Positions 8,559-17,796 of a DNA stretch of 59,495 bases are shown here, in pieces. Within the stretch, counting starts at the first letter, position 1, and each line of letters starts with the position of its first letter. A program made the translations under genes and the position numbers. Origin of the DNA: an uncultured Lachnospiraceae bacterium (GTDB taxonomy: Bacteria; Bacillota; Clostridia; Lachnospirales; Lachnospiraceae); assembly GCA_910586585.1 (NCBI GenBank), contig CAJUKA010000011.1, forward strand, positions 1 through 59,495, given 5' to 3'. The notes beneath the pieces were generated by a model. That model was not told the origin of the DNA. It saw only the letters and a list, made by a program, of their open reading frames with translations, and made no database searches.

Positions 8559-9722
8559 TTAATATAAAAGCTCTTTTGGCACCTCGGCAGCCATCTTCTC
8601 ATACGCCAAATCAGACGGATGAAGATGATCGCCGCTGTCATACGGTTCTGCAAAGGCAGCCGGATTGCATTCGTCCCGAAGCGCTTTATCAAAATCAATG
8701 CAGCCTTTCACATCTGCCTGTGTTCGTATCCATTCGTTTACAGCGCAGCGCAGCTCATCCCGAAACGGTTCATAAGTACGCCATCCATATATCGGAAGCA
8801 ACGTTCCCATATATACAGCAAGCCCGTATTCTTTGGCCCACGCAATATAACGTTCTAATCCTCTGATAAGCTCCTCTGCTGTCGGCAGATCGCTCCATGG
8901 CCGGAAAGGATTTACTTCCACTCCCACAGGATGAATAATATCATTAATTCCATGCTGTATAATAACTGTGTCAGCGCCGCTGACCTTTGCCTCTCTGGGA
9001 AATCGGATATCCCCTTTCAGTCCATAGGAATCATAGGTAATATTTTCATACTGTCTAAGTATTCTGGTTCCGCTCGCTGCCCGCCTTACAATAGAAGTAT
9101 GCGCGATCTGTTCCTGAAATAACCGAAGTGTGAGATAATCTGGCCATGCCTGTGAAGTAATACTGTCTCCATAACATATCACCGCCCGATTCTCACAGTC
9201 TGTTTGTATCTCAACATTGCTCAAAAAATAAAACCAGTTTGTATTTCTGGTAAGCTCAAGCGGCAGCACAGCGCTTTGGACATAATCTCCCACTGCATAA
9301 TATCCCTTGGACAAGGGACCTGTAATCAATACCGCGGAACGCATCAGTGTAAAATCGCCCAGATAAAAACTAATGCTGATGTCGTGCCCTCGTTTTACGA
9401 TAAAATCTATCTCGTCGCTTACTGCTGCCTTCCCCGCTGGAATTGTAACACTTGTGCTTCCATTGTGAAACGTTATCTGCCGATTGGTTTCCTCTGCTAT
9501 TTCGCGTCCGCCATTCACACTGTCCGCCACATAAACACGCGTGATTGTCACAGGCTCCGTCCCGCAGAAATTGTCAAGTGTTATTTTTAATTTATCTGCA
9601 TCAAACATCGGACGTATTGGATATCTTAGCGTCAGATTCTTGGCATAATTCTCCGGCCGTCTGTCTGCTATTGAAATCGCATTTCCCCAGGTTGTCACAT
9701 ATTTTTTTGCTTTGTTTTCCAT
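8559..9722 (-). CDS. SGNH/GDSL-family hydrolase (387 aa)
   Basis: The catalytic blocks of the SGNH family are visible: block I C-Y-G-D-S-I-T-S (nucleophile Ser, about residue 187), block III Q-H-G-I-N-D and block V G-D-H-L-H-P (catalytic Asp and His). The N-terminal ~170 residues form a beta-rich accessory domain, as in two-domain acetylxylan or carbohydrate esterases. There is no signal peptide, so it is probably intracellular. Likely reaction: de-esterification of acetylated sugars. The start is set by GGAGAAAAAAG before the ATG. Confidence 0.8.
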   Translation of the reverse strand: MENKAKKYVTTWGNAISIADRRPENYAKNLTLRYPIRPMFDADKLKITLDNFCGTEPVTITRVYVADSVNGGREIAEETNRQITFHNGSTSVTIPAGKAAVSDEIDFIVKRGHDISISFYLGDFTLMRSAVLITGPLSKGYYAVGDYVQSAVLPLELTRNTNWFYFLSNVEIQTDCENRAVICYGDSITSQAWPDYLTLRLFQEQIAHTSIVRRAASGTRILRQYENITYDSYGLKGDIRFPREAKVSGADTVIIQHGINDIIHPVGVEVNPFRPWSDLPTAEELIRGLERYIAWAKEYGLAVYMGTLLPIYGWRTYEPFRDELRCAVNEWIRTQADVKGCIDFDKALRDECNPAAFAEPYDSGDHLHPSDLAYEKMAAEVPKELLY

Positions 9723-9861
9723 CTTTTTTCTCCTGCCGTAAAAGGATACTACCGTATTTTTCCATCAAACAAAAATCATGATTATTATAACAAAACCCAC
9801 ACATCAATGCAATATCAATTGTAGTGCTGCTCAACAATCGCAACGCTTCTCACCCTTATTT

Positions 9862-12800
9862 TTATTTACATATTTTTCTTTTTCGCACCAGCACAATTCC
9901 TGACCATACTGCGAGTACTCCTAAAACTGTTAGCCCTGCAAGAATCGATCGTCCAAACACGGTGCCCGCAGGTTTATTCAAAAACTGCACAAACTTGTCT
10001 GTTGTGACAAGGAATCCGTCCAGCGCTGTATGCTCTCCCCGAAAAGTCTGAATCTCATTTCCTGCTTTATCCTTCACCCGATACAACAGTGCAAGCGCTC
10101 CATGGTACTGTGGAATTGTAATCTCCAAGGTTTGTCCCTCCTGAGAAAGCGCCATGTAATCCCACTGTGCAACCACATCATTTTTGTCGTTAAGCAACAT
10201 AAACTCCGCCTCTGACAGCGCAAAATTATCTGTCACCACAATATGCGCTTTTTGCTCCTCCACATCATACACCATTCCTGATTCCACACCGTCTATGATT
10301 ACCCTAGGCGGCGTATTATCTATCACAAATGCAATCTCATCACCATTGATCGTATGCGTATTGTTAATCTCATTCCCCGCTCTGTCTTTTGAATACAAGC
10401 TTAGACGATAGCCTCCCTCCTCTGCAAAATTATCGGGTGAAAGCGTGTATACATATGTATATCCTGTATTTTCTGAACCGTTCACCTCTTTGGTATATAT
10501 TGCCTGATAATCCAGAGCGCCATTTCTTGAAATATACACTGCAAAGTCCTCAACTGTATCAACATTCATCTCAACAATCTGTATCTTGTCAAGTCCTGCA
10601 TATGTATTGTACCGATTTTCCATCAATTTCATCAGCCCTGTCAAATCATATACAGAACCATTCCTATTCAAAGAAAACCGATATGTCAGCGCCGCCTCAT
10701 TTCCTGCCAAATCACATACAGTTACCGTAAGGTCATAAATATTATCTGGCTTGTCATTCATATCCTGCAGTACAAACCGATATCCGACACCATTTTCATC
10801 CCGAATAGATATTTTTTGGGCTTTGTGCTCCACATCCTTTCCAAGTCCCGTCTTTACAGATATGTTTACTGCCTGCGCATCAATATTCTGGTCAAGCACA
10901 GTGATTACAGGCACTACTTCACCAGCATTGGCAGAGCCATCTTCTACGCCTGCAATACGAATAAGCGGCGCTGTCGTATCAATGATAAAATCCTTGGAAA
11001 CTGCCTGTGTATCAGCGATATTGCCTGCTAAATCCGTATAAAGGCAGTCTATATGATACTGGTTATCTCCATTGAAAACCACTGTCATCGTATGGGTATC
11101 ACCATCATGTGTCCAAGCCCCTTTGCTTGCTGCCGGCAAAATATTCATCAAAAAATCATCTGCATTAAAATTATGCTCCGTGACTGTAATATTTGCTGTT
11201 ACTGGCCCGCCAAAATAATCTGTCTGATTCTTCTGTTCTGAATTCAGTGCAATTGTAACAGTGGGAGCAGTGGTGTCAATCGTAAAGGTTTCTACAAATA
11301 CCTTTTCTGCTTCATTATCTGCCAAATCGGTGCAGCCTGCTTCGATTGTATAATCACCATCTTCGTGAAATAAAATTGACGCATAATGACTATTTCCATC
11401 ATGTATCCACTCTGATAGCGCTGGCTTTATAGGCTCTCCATTTCGCGTGATGCATACCGCAGCAAGTGACGAATCAAAATTTTGTTCCTGGATCTTTATG
11501 GTTGCCGTTCTTGCCTGACGATAATACGTGCCGTTTGCCGCATCGTTGTTATCAAAATCAATCGAAATTTGAGGCTTTGTTGTATCAATTTTTAATTGCT
11601 GCATTGATGTCTTTGCATTTTGAGCGCGATCTATCGCAGTCACCTCTATAAAAGCATTGTTGCTTTCATTTGCCACTGCATCTATTATCTGTATTGTCTC
11701 AAACCCAGATGCTTCCGAAATCTCCTCATCTGTGGGCAGCTCCTTGGTAAAAGAAAAAAGTTCGCTGTCTGTGACGCTGTTTTGCTCCCGATGCTCATTA
11801 TCTTTGCCAATTGAAGCCTTCACAGACAAAAGCGCTGCACAATTATCGTCTTCTGGCGCGTCCTTCACACAAATTCTTACTTTGATATCCTCATTAAAGA
11901 AGCCATGTTGATTTGCCCCCTGTGGTTCTATAATAAGCTCCGGACCGCCCGCATTGGGTTCAAGGTTATCAACCACTATCCCTCTCGTCCAACATTCCAT
12001 CTTATTTCCTGCGTAATCCATCGCTTGTATATACAAAAAGCATCTTGTGTTTGCCATGAGTTGAAACTGCTCTCCCTCATCAAATCGAGCAGTACCGCTG
12101 TCCCATTCTCCTATCCGTTTTGCCTTCAGTATTTTGAGAGCGCCTTTTCCGCTGACGCCATACTGCACACTGACACTGCCCGATATATCCTGCTGATAAA
12201 ACCGCTCATAGACAATGGATTGTTCACTGTCTGCCGCAAATGGAACCCCAGACAAAACAATTTCTAAATCCGTCGGTGCATGACTGTCAATTTTGTATGT
12301 ATGCGTTTTCTTTTCTGACTGATTTCCTGCATAGTCAGCAAGATAGTATTCCAGCGTATATATACCGTCCTGCGCAGAATCCGTTGATTTGTCGTAACCA
12401 AAATTCAGCATATGCTTTTTCAGATCCTCTTTTGTCAGAACAAACTGCTTTTGTCCTTCCTGACTATCTGTTATATCGCTGCTGCTCAAAACCCCCATCA
12501 CTGCTTTATTCTCTGAAATGCAGTCTGCCTCTTGTTGTTTGTCTGCCTGCATTGTTACTTTATAATGAATTGTGACAGGCGCATCATACTCTTTTGATAC
12601 GATTCCCGTGTCATACTCTGGATAGGCAAACGTAATCACAGGTGTTCCAGACTCCTTATTGTACCATTCATTTTTGCGCTTTGTATTGTCAACGCCACTT
12701 ATTATTACTGGTTTAAGTTCTGGCGCCTTATGCTGTACAAGCACCCTCTGTTTTATCATCTGTTCTGACCGCACACCAGACTGAGACACCGCCCAAAAAC

Positions 12801-14625
12801 AATAGTATCCGTTTCTGTCCTCCTGAACTTGCAGATGGCAGGTATCCTTATTCTGAGGCTTCAATACCGTACTTTTCTGCAAAAATTTCGTCTGTTCCTG
12901 TGAACTGTCCTGATTGATGGCATCCCCAATTTTCTCGTATACGTATTCGTATTGGTGCAGCCCTGCATAAGGGCAGCTATCCTGTTCAAAAGACAATTCA
13001 AACAAGATATCTTGATTCGTCCAGTTGTTCTTTTCTCCATTGTAAGCCAATCCGCCGGCAGTGACATTTAGATTGATGCATGGTTTTGCCGAATCCACCA
13101 CTACCTTTATCGCTTCCCCTTTGTCATTGACATACTGCGTCACCGCACTCACATTTCCGGCATAATCATATGCCCTGACTGCAATTGCCGGATAACATCC
13201 GTCTGATAATACAATCTGAAAATCAGCGTTTTTTGCGCCTTCGTTTGAAGAATATATTTCCTGCCAAGTCTGTATATCCGCGCTGTCCTCTGCATGATAA
13301 TCTGTTGTATACTCAATTTTATAAACGCCGCTCAGCATATCCTCAAAACTTCCTTGCAGCACAAAATTATCGGCGTAATATTGCTGTGTCTCTGTTTGGG
13401 TCGGCTCATAACACCTACTGTCTGTTTTCAGCGTTTTTAATATAGGCGCATCCCGATCAATGCCAGCCATAAAAACACGCGTCCCATATTCTTCTTCGCG
13501 TGTGGTGGCATTTTTGTCTGGATTTTCCATCCAGAGAGTATATTGCTTTATAGGCGCATCCGGATTCTGTCCAACTGCCTCTTTTTGTGTATGAAGCATT
13601 GTATAATACCGCTTTCCTTCCTCGCTAAGCCGGATATGAATTGTTCCGTTCACCCAATTTTTATGGTTCGCAAGGTAGGTTTCCCACTCTGTATAGCTGA
13701 ACTCTTGTACAGGCATTTCACCTGCGCGATTCACTTCGATATAGAAATCCTCCTCGTGCAATGGGCTGTTTCGAATCTCTACCATCGTTTCCACTGGTGC
13801 AATTTCGTGTACCCCGTCAAATCCAGTAATATGAAAAACTGCAGTTCCAACACGATTTACATGAAAAATCACCTCGTCATCTTCTGTAAAGTACTTTATC
13901 CCTGGTTCTATCACACCTGCATTATTGCCGATTGTACCCATCATTTTATCAAAAGATGCTTTTTTGCTGTCTGTCATAAGCGTCATAAAATCCAAACGAA
14001 CAACCTCTGGATTATCAACAGAAATTCCATAAATTGGCTTGTCTGTTCCAGTCTGTGCACCCTCGCTTTTCAGATTCAATTGCATCTTTGGAGAATTGCC
14101 CACAATATATGTCCTATAATCCAATATTCCATTATCCGTAATCTGCACATCTATTTCAGCAGGAATTCTGGTCTCCTCGTCTATCTGAGATTCAGTTTCC
14201 GTTTCGTATTCTGTTTGTGTTTCGCTGTGTTCTCCCTCAGCGCTCTCCATCTCTCCTTCAGTCTCATGTTCTGTTTGCGTTTCACTGTTTTCTGTTTTGG
14301 CGCTCTCTGTTTCGTATTCGGTTTGTATTTCGCTGTGTTCTTCTTCCTTTGCATTGTCTTCGACAAGTGTATCTGTCTGAGCCTGCGTTTCGCCTTCTTC
14401 CTTTTGTGTTTCCAACTCGTCTGTTGTTTCGGGTTCTGTACTTGGGGGCGTCTCGCTTTTATCTTCCTGCTCTTTATCATAGTCTACTACGCCGCCAAGG
14501 CTGGACGGACACGAATCCTCCCTGACAATCACTTCTGCCTGTACAAGCTGTACATTGGCTGCGATTGTAACCGCCACGATAGCAGCAAGTACAGCCGCCA
14601 CCCATTTTTCAAATCTTTTGTTCAT
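9862..14625 (-). CDS. Large cell-surface protein with Ig-like repeats (1587 aa)
   Basis: The N-terminal signal peptide (basic M-N-K-R-F, hydrophobic core, cleavage near V-Q-A) is followed by a Glu/Thr-rich low-complexity stalk at about residues 45-165 with imperfect repeats of the type E-H-S-E-T-Q-T-E-Y-E-T-E. A long beta-sandwich region follows. Its domains are linked by recurring I-D-T-T-A-P / V-D-S-A-K-P motifs near residues 510, 778, 885, 1017, 1117, 1214 and 1435, each with the core motif D-x-A-G-N, typical of bacterial Ig-like adhesin repeats. The C-terminus has a membrane helix and a basic tail (R-K-R-K). No LPXTG sorting signal is seen, so anchoring is by the helix. Likely an adhesin or surface filament; the ligand is unknown. 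Its ribosome site lies inside an inverted repeat (see the leader). Confidence 0.85.
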   Translation of the reverse strand: MNKRFEKWVAAVLAAIVAVTIAANVQLVQAEVIVREDSCPSSLGGVVDYDKEQEDKSETPPSTEPETTDELETQKEEGETQAQTDTLVEDNAKEEEHSEIQTEYETESAKTENSETQTEHETEGEMESAEGEHSETQTEYETETESQIDEETRIPAEIDVQITDNGILDYRTYIVGNSPKMQLNLKSEGAQTGTDKPIYGISVDNPEVVRLDFMTLMTDSKKASFDKMMGTIGNNAGVIEPGIKYFTEDDEVIFHVNRVGTAVFHITGFDGVHEIAPVETMVEIRNSPLHEEDFYIEVNRAGEMPVQEFSYTEWETYLANHKNWVNGTIHIRLSEEGKRYYTMLHTQKEAVGQNPDAPIKQYTLWMENPDKNATTREEEYGTRVFMAGIDRDAPILKTLKTDSRCYEPTQTETQQYYADNFVLQGSFEDMLSGVYKIEYTTDYHAEDSADIQTWQEIYSSNEGAKNADFQIVLSDGCYPAIAVRAYDYAGNVSAVTQYVNDKGEAIKVVVDSAKPCINLNVTAGGLAYNGEKNNWTNQDILFELSFEQDSCPYAGLHQYEYVYEKIGDAINQDSSQEQTKFLQKSTVLKPQNKDTCHLQVQEDRNGYYCFWAVSQSGVRSEQMIKQRVLVQHKAPELKPVIISGVDNTKRKNEWYNKESGTPVITFAYPEYDTGIVSKEYDAPVTIHYKVTMQADKQQEADCISENKAVMGVLSSSDITDSQEGQKQFVLTKEDLKKHMLNFGYDKSTDSAQDGIYTLEYYLADYAGNQSEKKTHTYKIDSHAPTDLEIVLSGVPFAADSEQSIVYERFYQQDISGSVSVQYGVSGKGALKILKAKRIGEWDSGTARFDEGEQFQLMANTRCFLYIQAMDYAGNKMECWTRGIVVDNLEPNAGGPELIIEPQGANQHGFFNEDIKVRICVKDAPEDDNCAALLSVKASIGKDNEHREQNSVTDSELFSFTKELPTDEEISEASGFETIQIIDAVANESNNAFIEVTAIDRAQNAKTSMQQLKIDTTKPQISIDFDNNDAANGTYYRQARTATIKIQEQNFDSSLAAVCITRNGEPIKPALSEWIHDGNSHYASILFHEDGDYTIEAGCTDLADNEAEKVFVETFTIDTTAPTVTIALNSEQKNQTDYFGGPVTANITVTEHNFNADDFLMNILPAASKGAWTHDGDTHTMTVVFNGDNQYHIDCLYTDLAGNIADTQAVSKDFIIDTTAPLIRIAGVEDGSANAGEVVPVITVLDQNIDAQAVNISVKTGLGKDVEHKAQKISIRDENGVGYRFVLQDMNDKPDNIYDLTVTVCDLAGNEAALTYRFSLNRNGSVYDLTGLMKLMENRYNTYAGLDKIQIVEMNVDTVEDFAVYISRNGALDYQAIYTKEVNGSENTGYTYVYTLSPDNFAEEGGYRLSLYSKDRAGNEINNTHTINGDEIAFVIDNTPPRVIIDGVESGMVYDVEEQKAHIVVTDNFALSEAEFMLLNDKNDVVAQWDYMALSQEGQTLEITIPQYHGALALLYRVKDKAGNEIQTFRGEHTALDGFLVTTDKFVQFLNKPAGTVFGRSILAGLTVLGVLAVWSGIVLVRKRKICK

Positions 14626-14633
14626 ACTAAATA

Positions 14634-14709
14634 CCTCTTATATGCTTTATTTAAATCCAGATGAAAAAAGTCTGCATAGCAGTACTTTTCATGCTTATCA
14701 TATAAGAGG
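14634..14709 (-). promoter_or_regulatory. Leader that can sequester the ribosome site of the surface-protein gene
   Basis: CATATAAGAGG (minus strand, 14634-14644) contains the AAGAGG ribosome site eight bases before the ATG of the surface-protein gene. A perfect complement, CCTCTTATATG, lies upstream at 14699-14709. Between them is an imperfect hairpin at about 14661-14695 (GATGAAAAAAGTCTGC with GCAGTACTTTTCATGC). The two 11-base arms would hide the ribosome site when paired. The leader could be a thermosensor, a riboswitch or a small-RNA target. It does not match a riboswitch class I know. An invertible element is a less likely reading. Confidence 0.55.
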
Positions 14710-14754
14710 CTGCATTTACCAGCAATAGGATAAAAGTACCAATCTGCTAGAGCA

Positions 14755-15801
14755 TTAGCACAACAGCGGTTGTTTTTGTTCTTCCTCAGAAACTTCCCGC
14801 CAGTAACAATCATTCCAAAACTGATAGGTTGTGTATCGTGCTGTTTGTGATATATTCACAGCATTCACCATATCGCGGATTCCTATATCCAGATATTGTT
14901 CTGTTGTTTTGAGGGATTCATGCCCCAGAAAATGCTGTATCACTACCAAATTCATATTGTTTTGCAGCATATGCGTGGCCTTTGATCTGCGCAGCGTATG
15001 CGCAGTCACTTTCTTTCCATAGAGCGATGGCATTTTCTCCGCCGCCATATTCACATATTTTTTTATAATAAAATTGACACCTGCTTCTGACAGCGGTTTT
15101 CCGGAACTGTTCGTAAAAAGATATCCCCGCTTAATCTCAAAATGACGACAATATTCCTTGATAAGAAGCGAAATATTCGTTGAAATATAAACATTTCGAA
15201 ACTTTTGTCCCTTTCCCAAAATTTTAATGTAAGATACTTTCCCGTGTGTAATATTCTCTGCCCTCATATTTATCAGCTCATGAACTCTTGCACCTGACTC
15301 ATACAAGACACACAAAAGCATATAATGCTTGATGGCTGTATCGGTTCTGCCCTCAATACAATTCATGATACATTTCAGTTCCTCTTCATCCAAAAAATCC
15401 TTGGAAGGCGTTGGTGTTTTTTTCCAGCGTATCCGTTCAATGGAGTAGTAATTTTCCATATATGCTGTATTTTGATCTGTAACGAATAAAAAAAATGAAC
15501 GCAGCGCCGCCAGCCTTTGATTTCTGGTTGCCGCACAGCATCCCCTCTCTTCAATAAAATACAGCCATTCTGTTATCTGATTCCTGTTAAAATCAAGCAC
15601 CCCAATGCTTTTGCTTTCCTGCGATATGCTCCCTCCAATATCTGACACCCACGACAGAAACTGGCATATCGCTGTTTCATAAGACTTGATTGTGTGCTTG
15701 CTGCACCCCCGATATTTCGGCAGGTGCACATTGATGAACTTGTCAATCAGTCCATCTAGTTCTTCGTCAATTGCAATCTCCCTTTGCACTTCTGAATACA
15801 T
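14755..15801 (-). CDS. Tyrosine recombinase / integrase, XerC/D-like (348 aa)
   Basis: The N-terminal SAM-like core-binding domain (residues ~15-115) is followed by the catalytic domain. The catalytic residues can be seen: Arg in G-A-R-V-H-E-L (about residue 170), H-T-L-R-R (about 267), L-G-H-E (about 290) and Tyr in T-T-E-Q-Y. The ATG at 15801 is chosen because GAGGAG lies seven bases before it; the open frame extends further upstream without a better start. It is a stand-alone gene beside a surface-protein gene, not in a clear prophage or ICE. Such orphan recombinases may invert promoters or resolve dimers. The genuine XerC/D of the cell could lie elsewhere. Confidence 0.85.
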   Translation of the reverse strand: MYSEVQREIAIDEELDGLIDKFINVHLPKYRGCSKHTIKSYETAICQFLSWVSDIGGSISQESKSIGVLDFNRNQITEWLYFIEERGCCAATRNQRLAALRSFFLFVTDQNTAYMENYYSIERIRWKKTPTPSKDFLDEEELKCIMNCIEGRTDTAIKHYMLLCVLYESGARVHELINMRAENITHGKVSYIKILGKGQKFRNVYISTNISLLIKEYCRHFEIKRGYLFTNSSGKPLSEAGVNFIIKKYVNMAAEKMPSLYGKKVTAHTLRRSKATHMLQNNMNLVVIQHFLGHESLKTTEQYLDIGIRDMVNAVNISQTARYTTYQFWNDCYWREVSEEEQKQPLLC

Positions 15802-15983
15802 AGTTGGTCTCCTCGTCTTTTCTCTATTTTGTATTTCCGTATCATTGCACATGATGTCAATGATACACATCATTTGTATAACCCCCTTTGAATGTCATTC
15901 TGACACTAAAGTGAGTTATACTAGATTGTATCATCTTTTGCAAAATAGTTCTAGTATTCATTTCAATAAGTTGCTATTGCAGC

Positions 15984-16122
15984 GTAACAGTTCAGCCTTT
16001 GGCTTCCTGTTACGGGCATCAAGCCATGCAAAACCACTTCGTGGTGGGCTTGATGCACCTCAGCCACTATGCGTTCTTACGGACTTTGCAGCACAGTGCA
16101 AAGTCCTAGGCTGAACTGTTAC
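15984..16122. repeat. Palindromic repeat, copy A (~139 bp)
   Basis: The element is bounded by perfect 14-bp terminal inverted repeats, GTAACAGTTCAGCC and GGCTGAACTGTTAC. Inside are two hairpins: CATCAAGCC / GGCTTGATG with an inner ACCAC / GTGGT stem, and GGACTTTGCA / TGCAAAGTCC (one mismatch allowed). Related copies lie at 22943-23080 and 51062-51186. It looks like a MITE-type or REP-type sequence able to fold as a closed multi-branched RNA. Confidence 0.85.
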
Positions 16123-16143
16123 ATTGCATCACTGTTTTTGACG

Positions 16144-16169
16144 GCAAAATGCCACCCAAAAGGGTGGCA
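16144..16169 (-). terminator. Terminator after the Big2 gene fragment
   Basis: TGCCACCC pairs with GGGTGGCA around a four-base loop. On the minus strand it is followed by ATTTTG. It lies just past the stop at 16177, so it originally terminated the Big2-domain gene. Confidence 0.6.
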
Positions 16170-16176
16170 CGAATTT

Positions 16177-16895
16177 CTAATATACTACCTTGAAATTGAT
16201 TATAAATTTCACCTTTGCTCCGTCTTTTGATGTGTAGGTGACTTTTGACTTGCCAGACGCAGTTCCCATCAGCACGGTCCGGGACTGGCTGTTTTTGGTA
16301 CGCATTACAACATTGTGATCCGACGTTTGAAAATCAAACTCCTTGTAATAATTGTCTGTGCCATGCAGCGTGATGACCTTGATATTTCCATACAATAGCG
16401 GATAGTCCATGGCATATCCTGTGGCAAGGCTGACGTTTATCGTATTTTTGTTCGGTATTTTTCCTGTATTATCCATATAAACTACTTTTTTTATCCGGTC
16501 ATACACCCGGAATTTTATCTCCATATGACAGCCGTATCCATCTTTTGCAGATGCTGTTATTGTCACCTCACTTCCTGGCACAGCATTTTTCCTGCACGTA
16601 ACCTTTCCATTCTGACTGACTGTTACCTGGGTGGTATCGCTTGATGACCATCTGAGTTTTGTATTGTTTGGCTTTGTCATATAATCTTTGCTGCCGCCAT
16701 TCACGGTTGTTTTTAATGCGACGCTGCATCCAGTTCCTATTGGAATTGTCTCATTGTCTGAAAATCCTGTGCTGCTTATTGCAGAAAGTTCATATATGGG
16801 TGTCACAACTGTAACTTTGCAGGACGCTTTTTTGCCAGATCCATCGTTTGCAGTGACTGTAATGGTTGCTGTCCCTTTGCCCAGCGCAGTAATCA
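16177..16895 (-). pseudogene. 3' fragment of a Big2 (bacterial Ig-like) surface-protein gene
   Basis: Reading on the minus strand from about 16895, the frame gives L-I-T-A-L-G-K-G-T-A-T-I-T-V-T-A-N-D-G-S-G, the hallmark C-terminal half of a Big2 domain. A second Big2-like domain follows and ends at 16177. No start codon or signal peptide belongs to it. It begins immediately at the stop codon of the truncated AAA-ATPase gene, so its 5' part was lost in a deletion. A GTG at 16806 could start a 209-aa product, but there is no good ribosome site. The intact protein was probably secreted. Confidence 0.75.
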
Positions 16896-17780
16896 GTAGA
16901 TGCCAAGGCTGCCAAACAGATAACCATCATACCATTCCTTTATAGCATCATACTGGCCTGTCAGTCCATAATACTCCAGCATCTGTCTTACTTCTGCATC
17001 CGTAAAGCCAAAATATTCCTTATAACGTACATCCTTTACAGTATATACCTTAAAATTATTGAGTCCGGTGAAAACACTTTCCTTTGATATTCTGAGGCAC
17101 CCTGTCAGCAATGCAAATTTCAGGCTGTCGTTTGTCTTAAATGCATTACCAAATAAACCCCTGATAAATTCCACCATGGAATCATAGTATCCTGCCTGAT
17201 ACGCCTTATCAAGCGGCACGCCGTATTCGTCTATCAGCATGACTGTCCCCTGTCCATAATGCTTCTGCAAAAGGTGCGGCAACATCAGCAGACTGTCTTT
17301 GAGCAAATCATCCGACATGGTAAATGTGCCTGTTTTATCTGTACCGATAAGCGCCTCGTACTGACTGCGTTCTGTGTCATCAATCCTGTCGCTTTTCAGT
17401 AGAAACCGAAACCGCATTGCCTCTTTCCCTATAATTCTCCGAAGCATTATCTTTGCCTCTTCAAAGTTTTCTCCTATTGCCCCCTTTAAGGTAATTGAAA
17501 TCACAGGAAATTTCCCCATGTATTCTTCACACAGTTCTTTTTCCCCTGAAATCTCCAGTCCGTCAAAAATCGTACTGTCACTTCCCGTTTCAAAAAAACA
17601 CTTTAGCATACTCATGTTCAGCGTTTTCCCAAAGCGCCTTGGACGCGTGAACAGGTTCACATATGCCGGATTCTCCAGAAAATCCCTGATAATCCCTGTT
17701 TTATCAACATAATAAAATCCATCCTTACGTATTCTCTCAAAATTCTCAATCCCCATTGGAAGCTTAAGCTTTCCTGCCAT
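16893..17780 (-). pseudogene. AAA-ATPase-like (DUF1703 family) gene, 3' half lost
   Basis: The protein begins L-P-M-G-I-E-N-F and carries the family signatures Y-Y-V-D-K-T-G, T-R-P-R-R-F-G-K-T (Walker A) and M-L-I-D-E-Y-G-V-P-L-D (Walker B). Family members normally exceed 500 residues and end in a PD-(D/E)XK nuclease-like domain. This one stops after W-Y-D-G-Y-L-F-G-S-L-G-I-Y, exactly where the motif usually continues with N-P-W-S. The downstream sequence then switches to a Big2 domain. ATG at 17780 follows AAAGAGG and is preferred over 17810. These proteins are common in Bacteroidetes and Clostridia with unknown roles. The truncated product is probably inactive. Confidence 0.8.
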
Positions 17781-17796
17781 ACAATACCTCTTTCCC

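Noticed and set aside
13543..14664. A 373-aa open frame on the plus strand opposite the surface-protein gene
   Set aside because: It is rich in Cys, Phe and Arg, has no ribosome site or known motif, and its length reflects the low-stop composition of the Glu/Thr-rich repeats on the other strand.
14634..14709. An invertible promoter as the main explanation for the inverted repeat
   Set aside because: One arm contains the ribosome site itself, and the interval is only 76 bases, so a translational control leader is the simpler reading. It is kept only as an alternative finding.
14755..16122. An integrative element or prophage around the tyrosine recombinase
   Set aside because: No phage, conjugation or attachment-site genes or direct repeats are visible near it.
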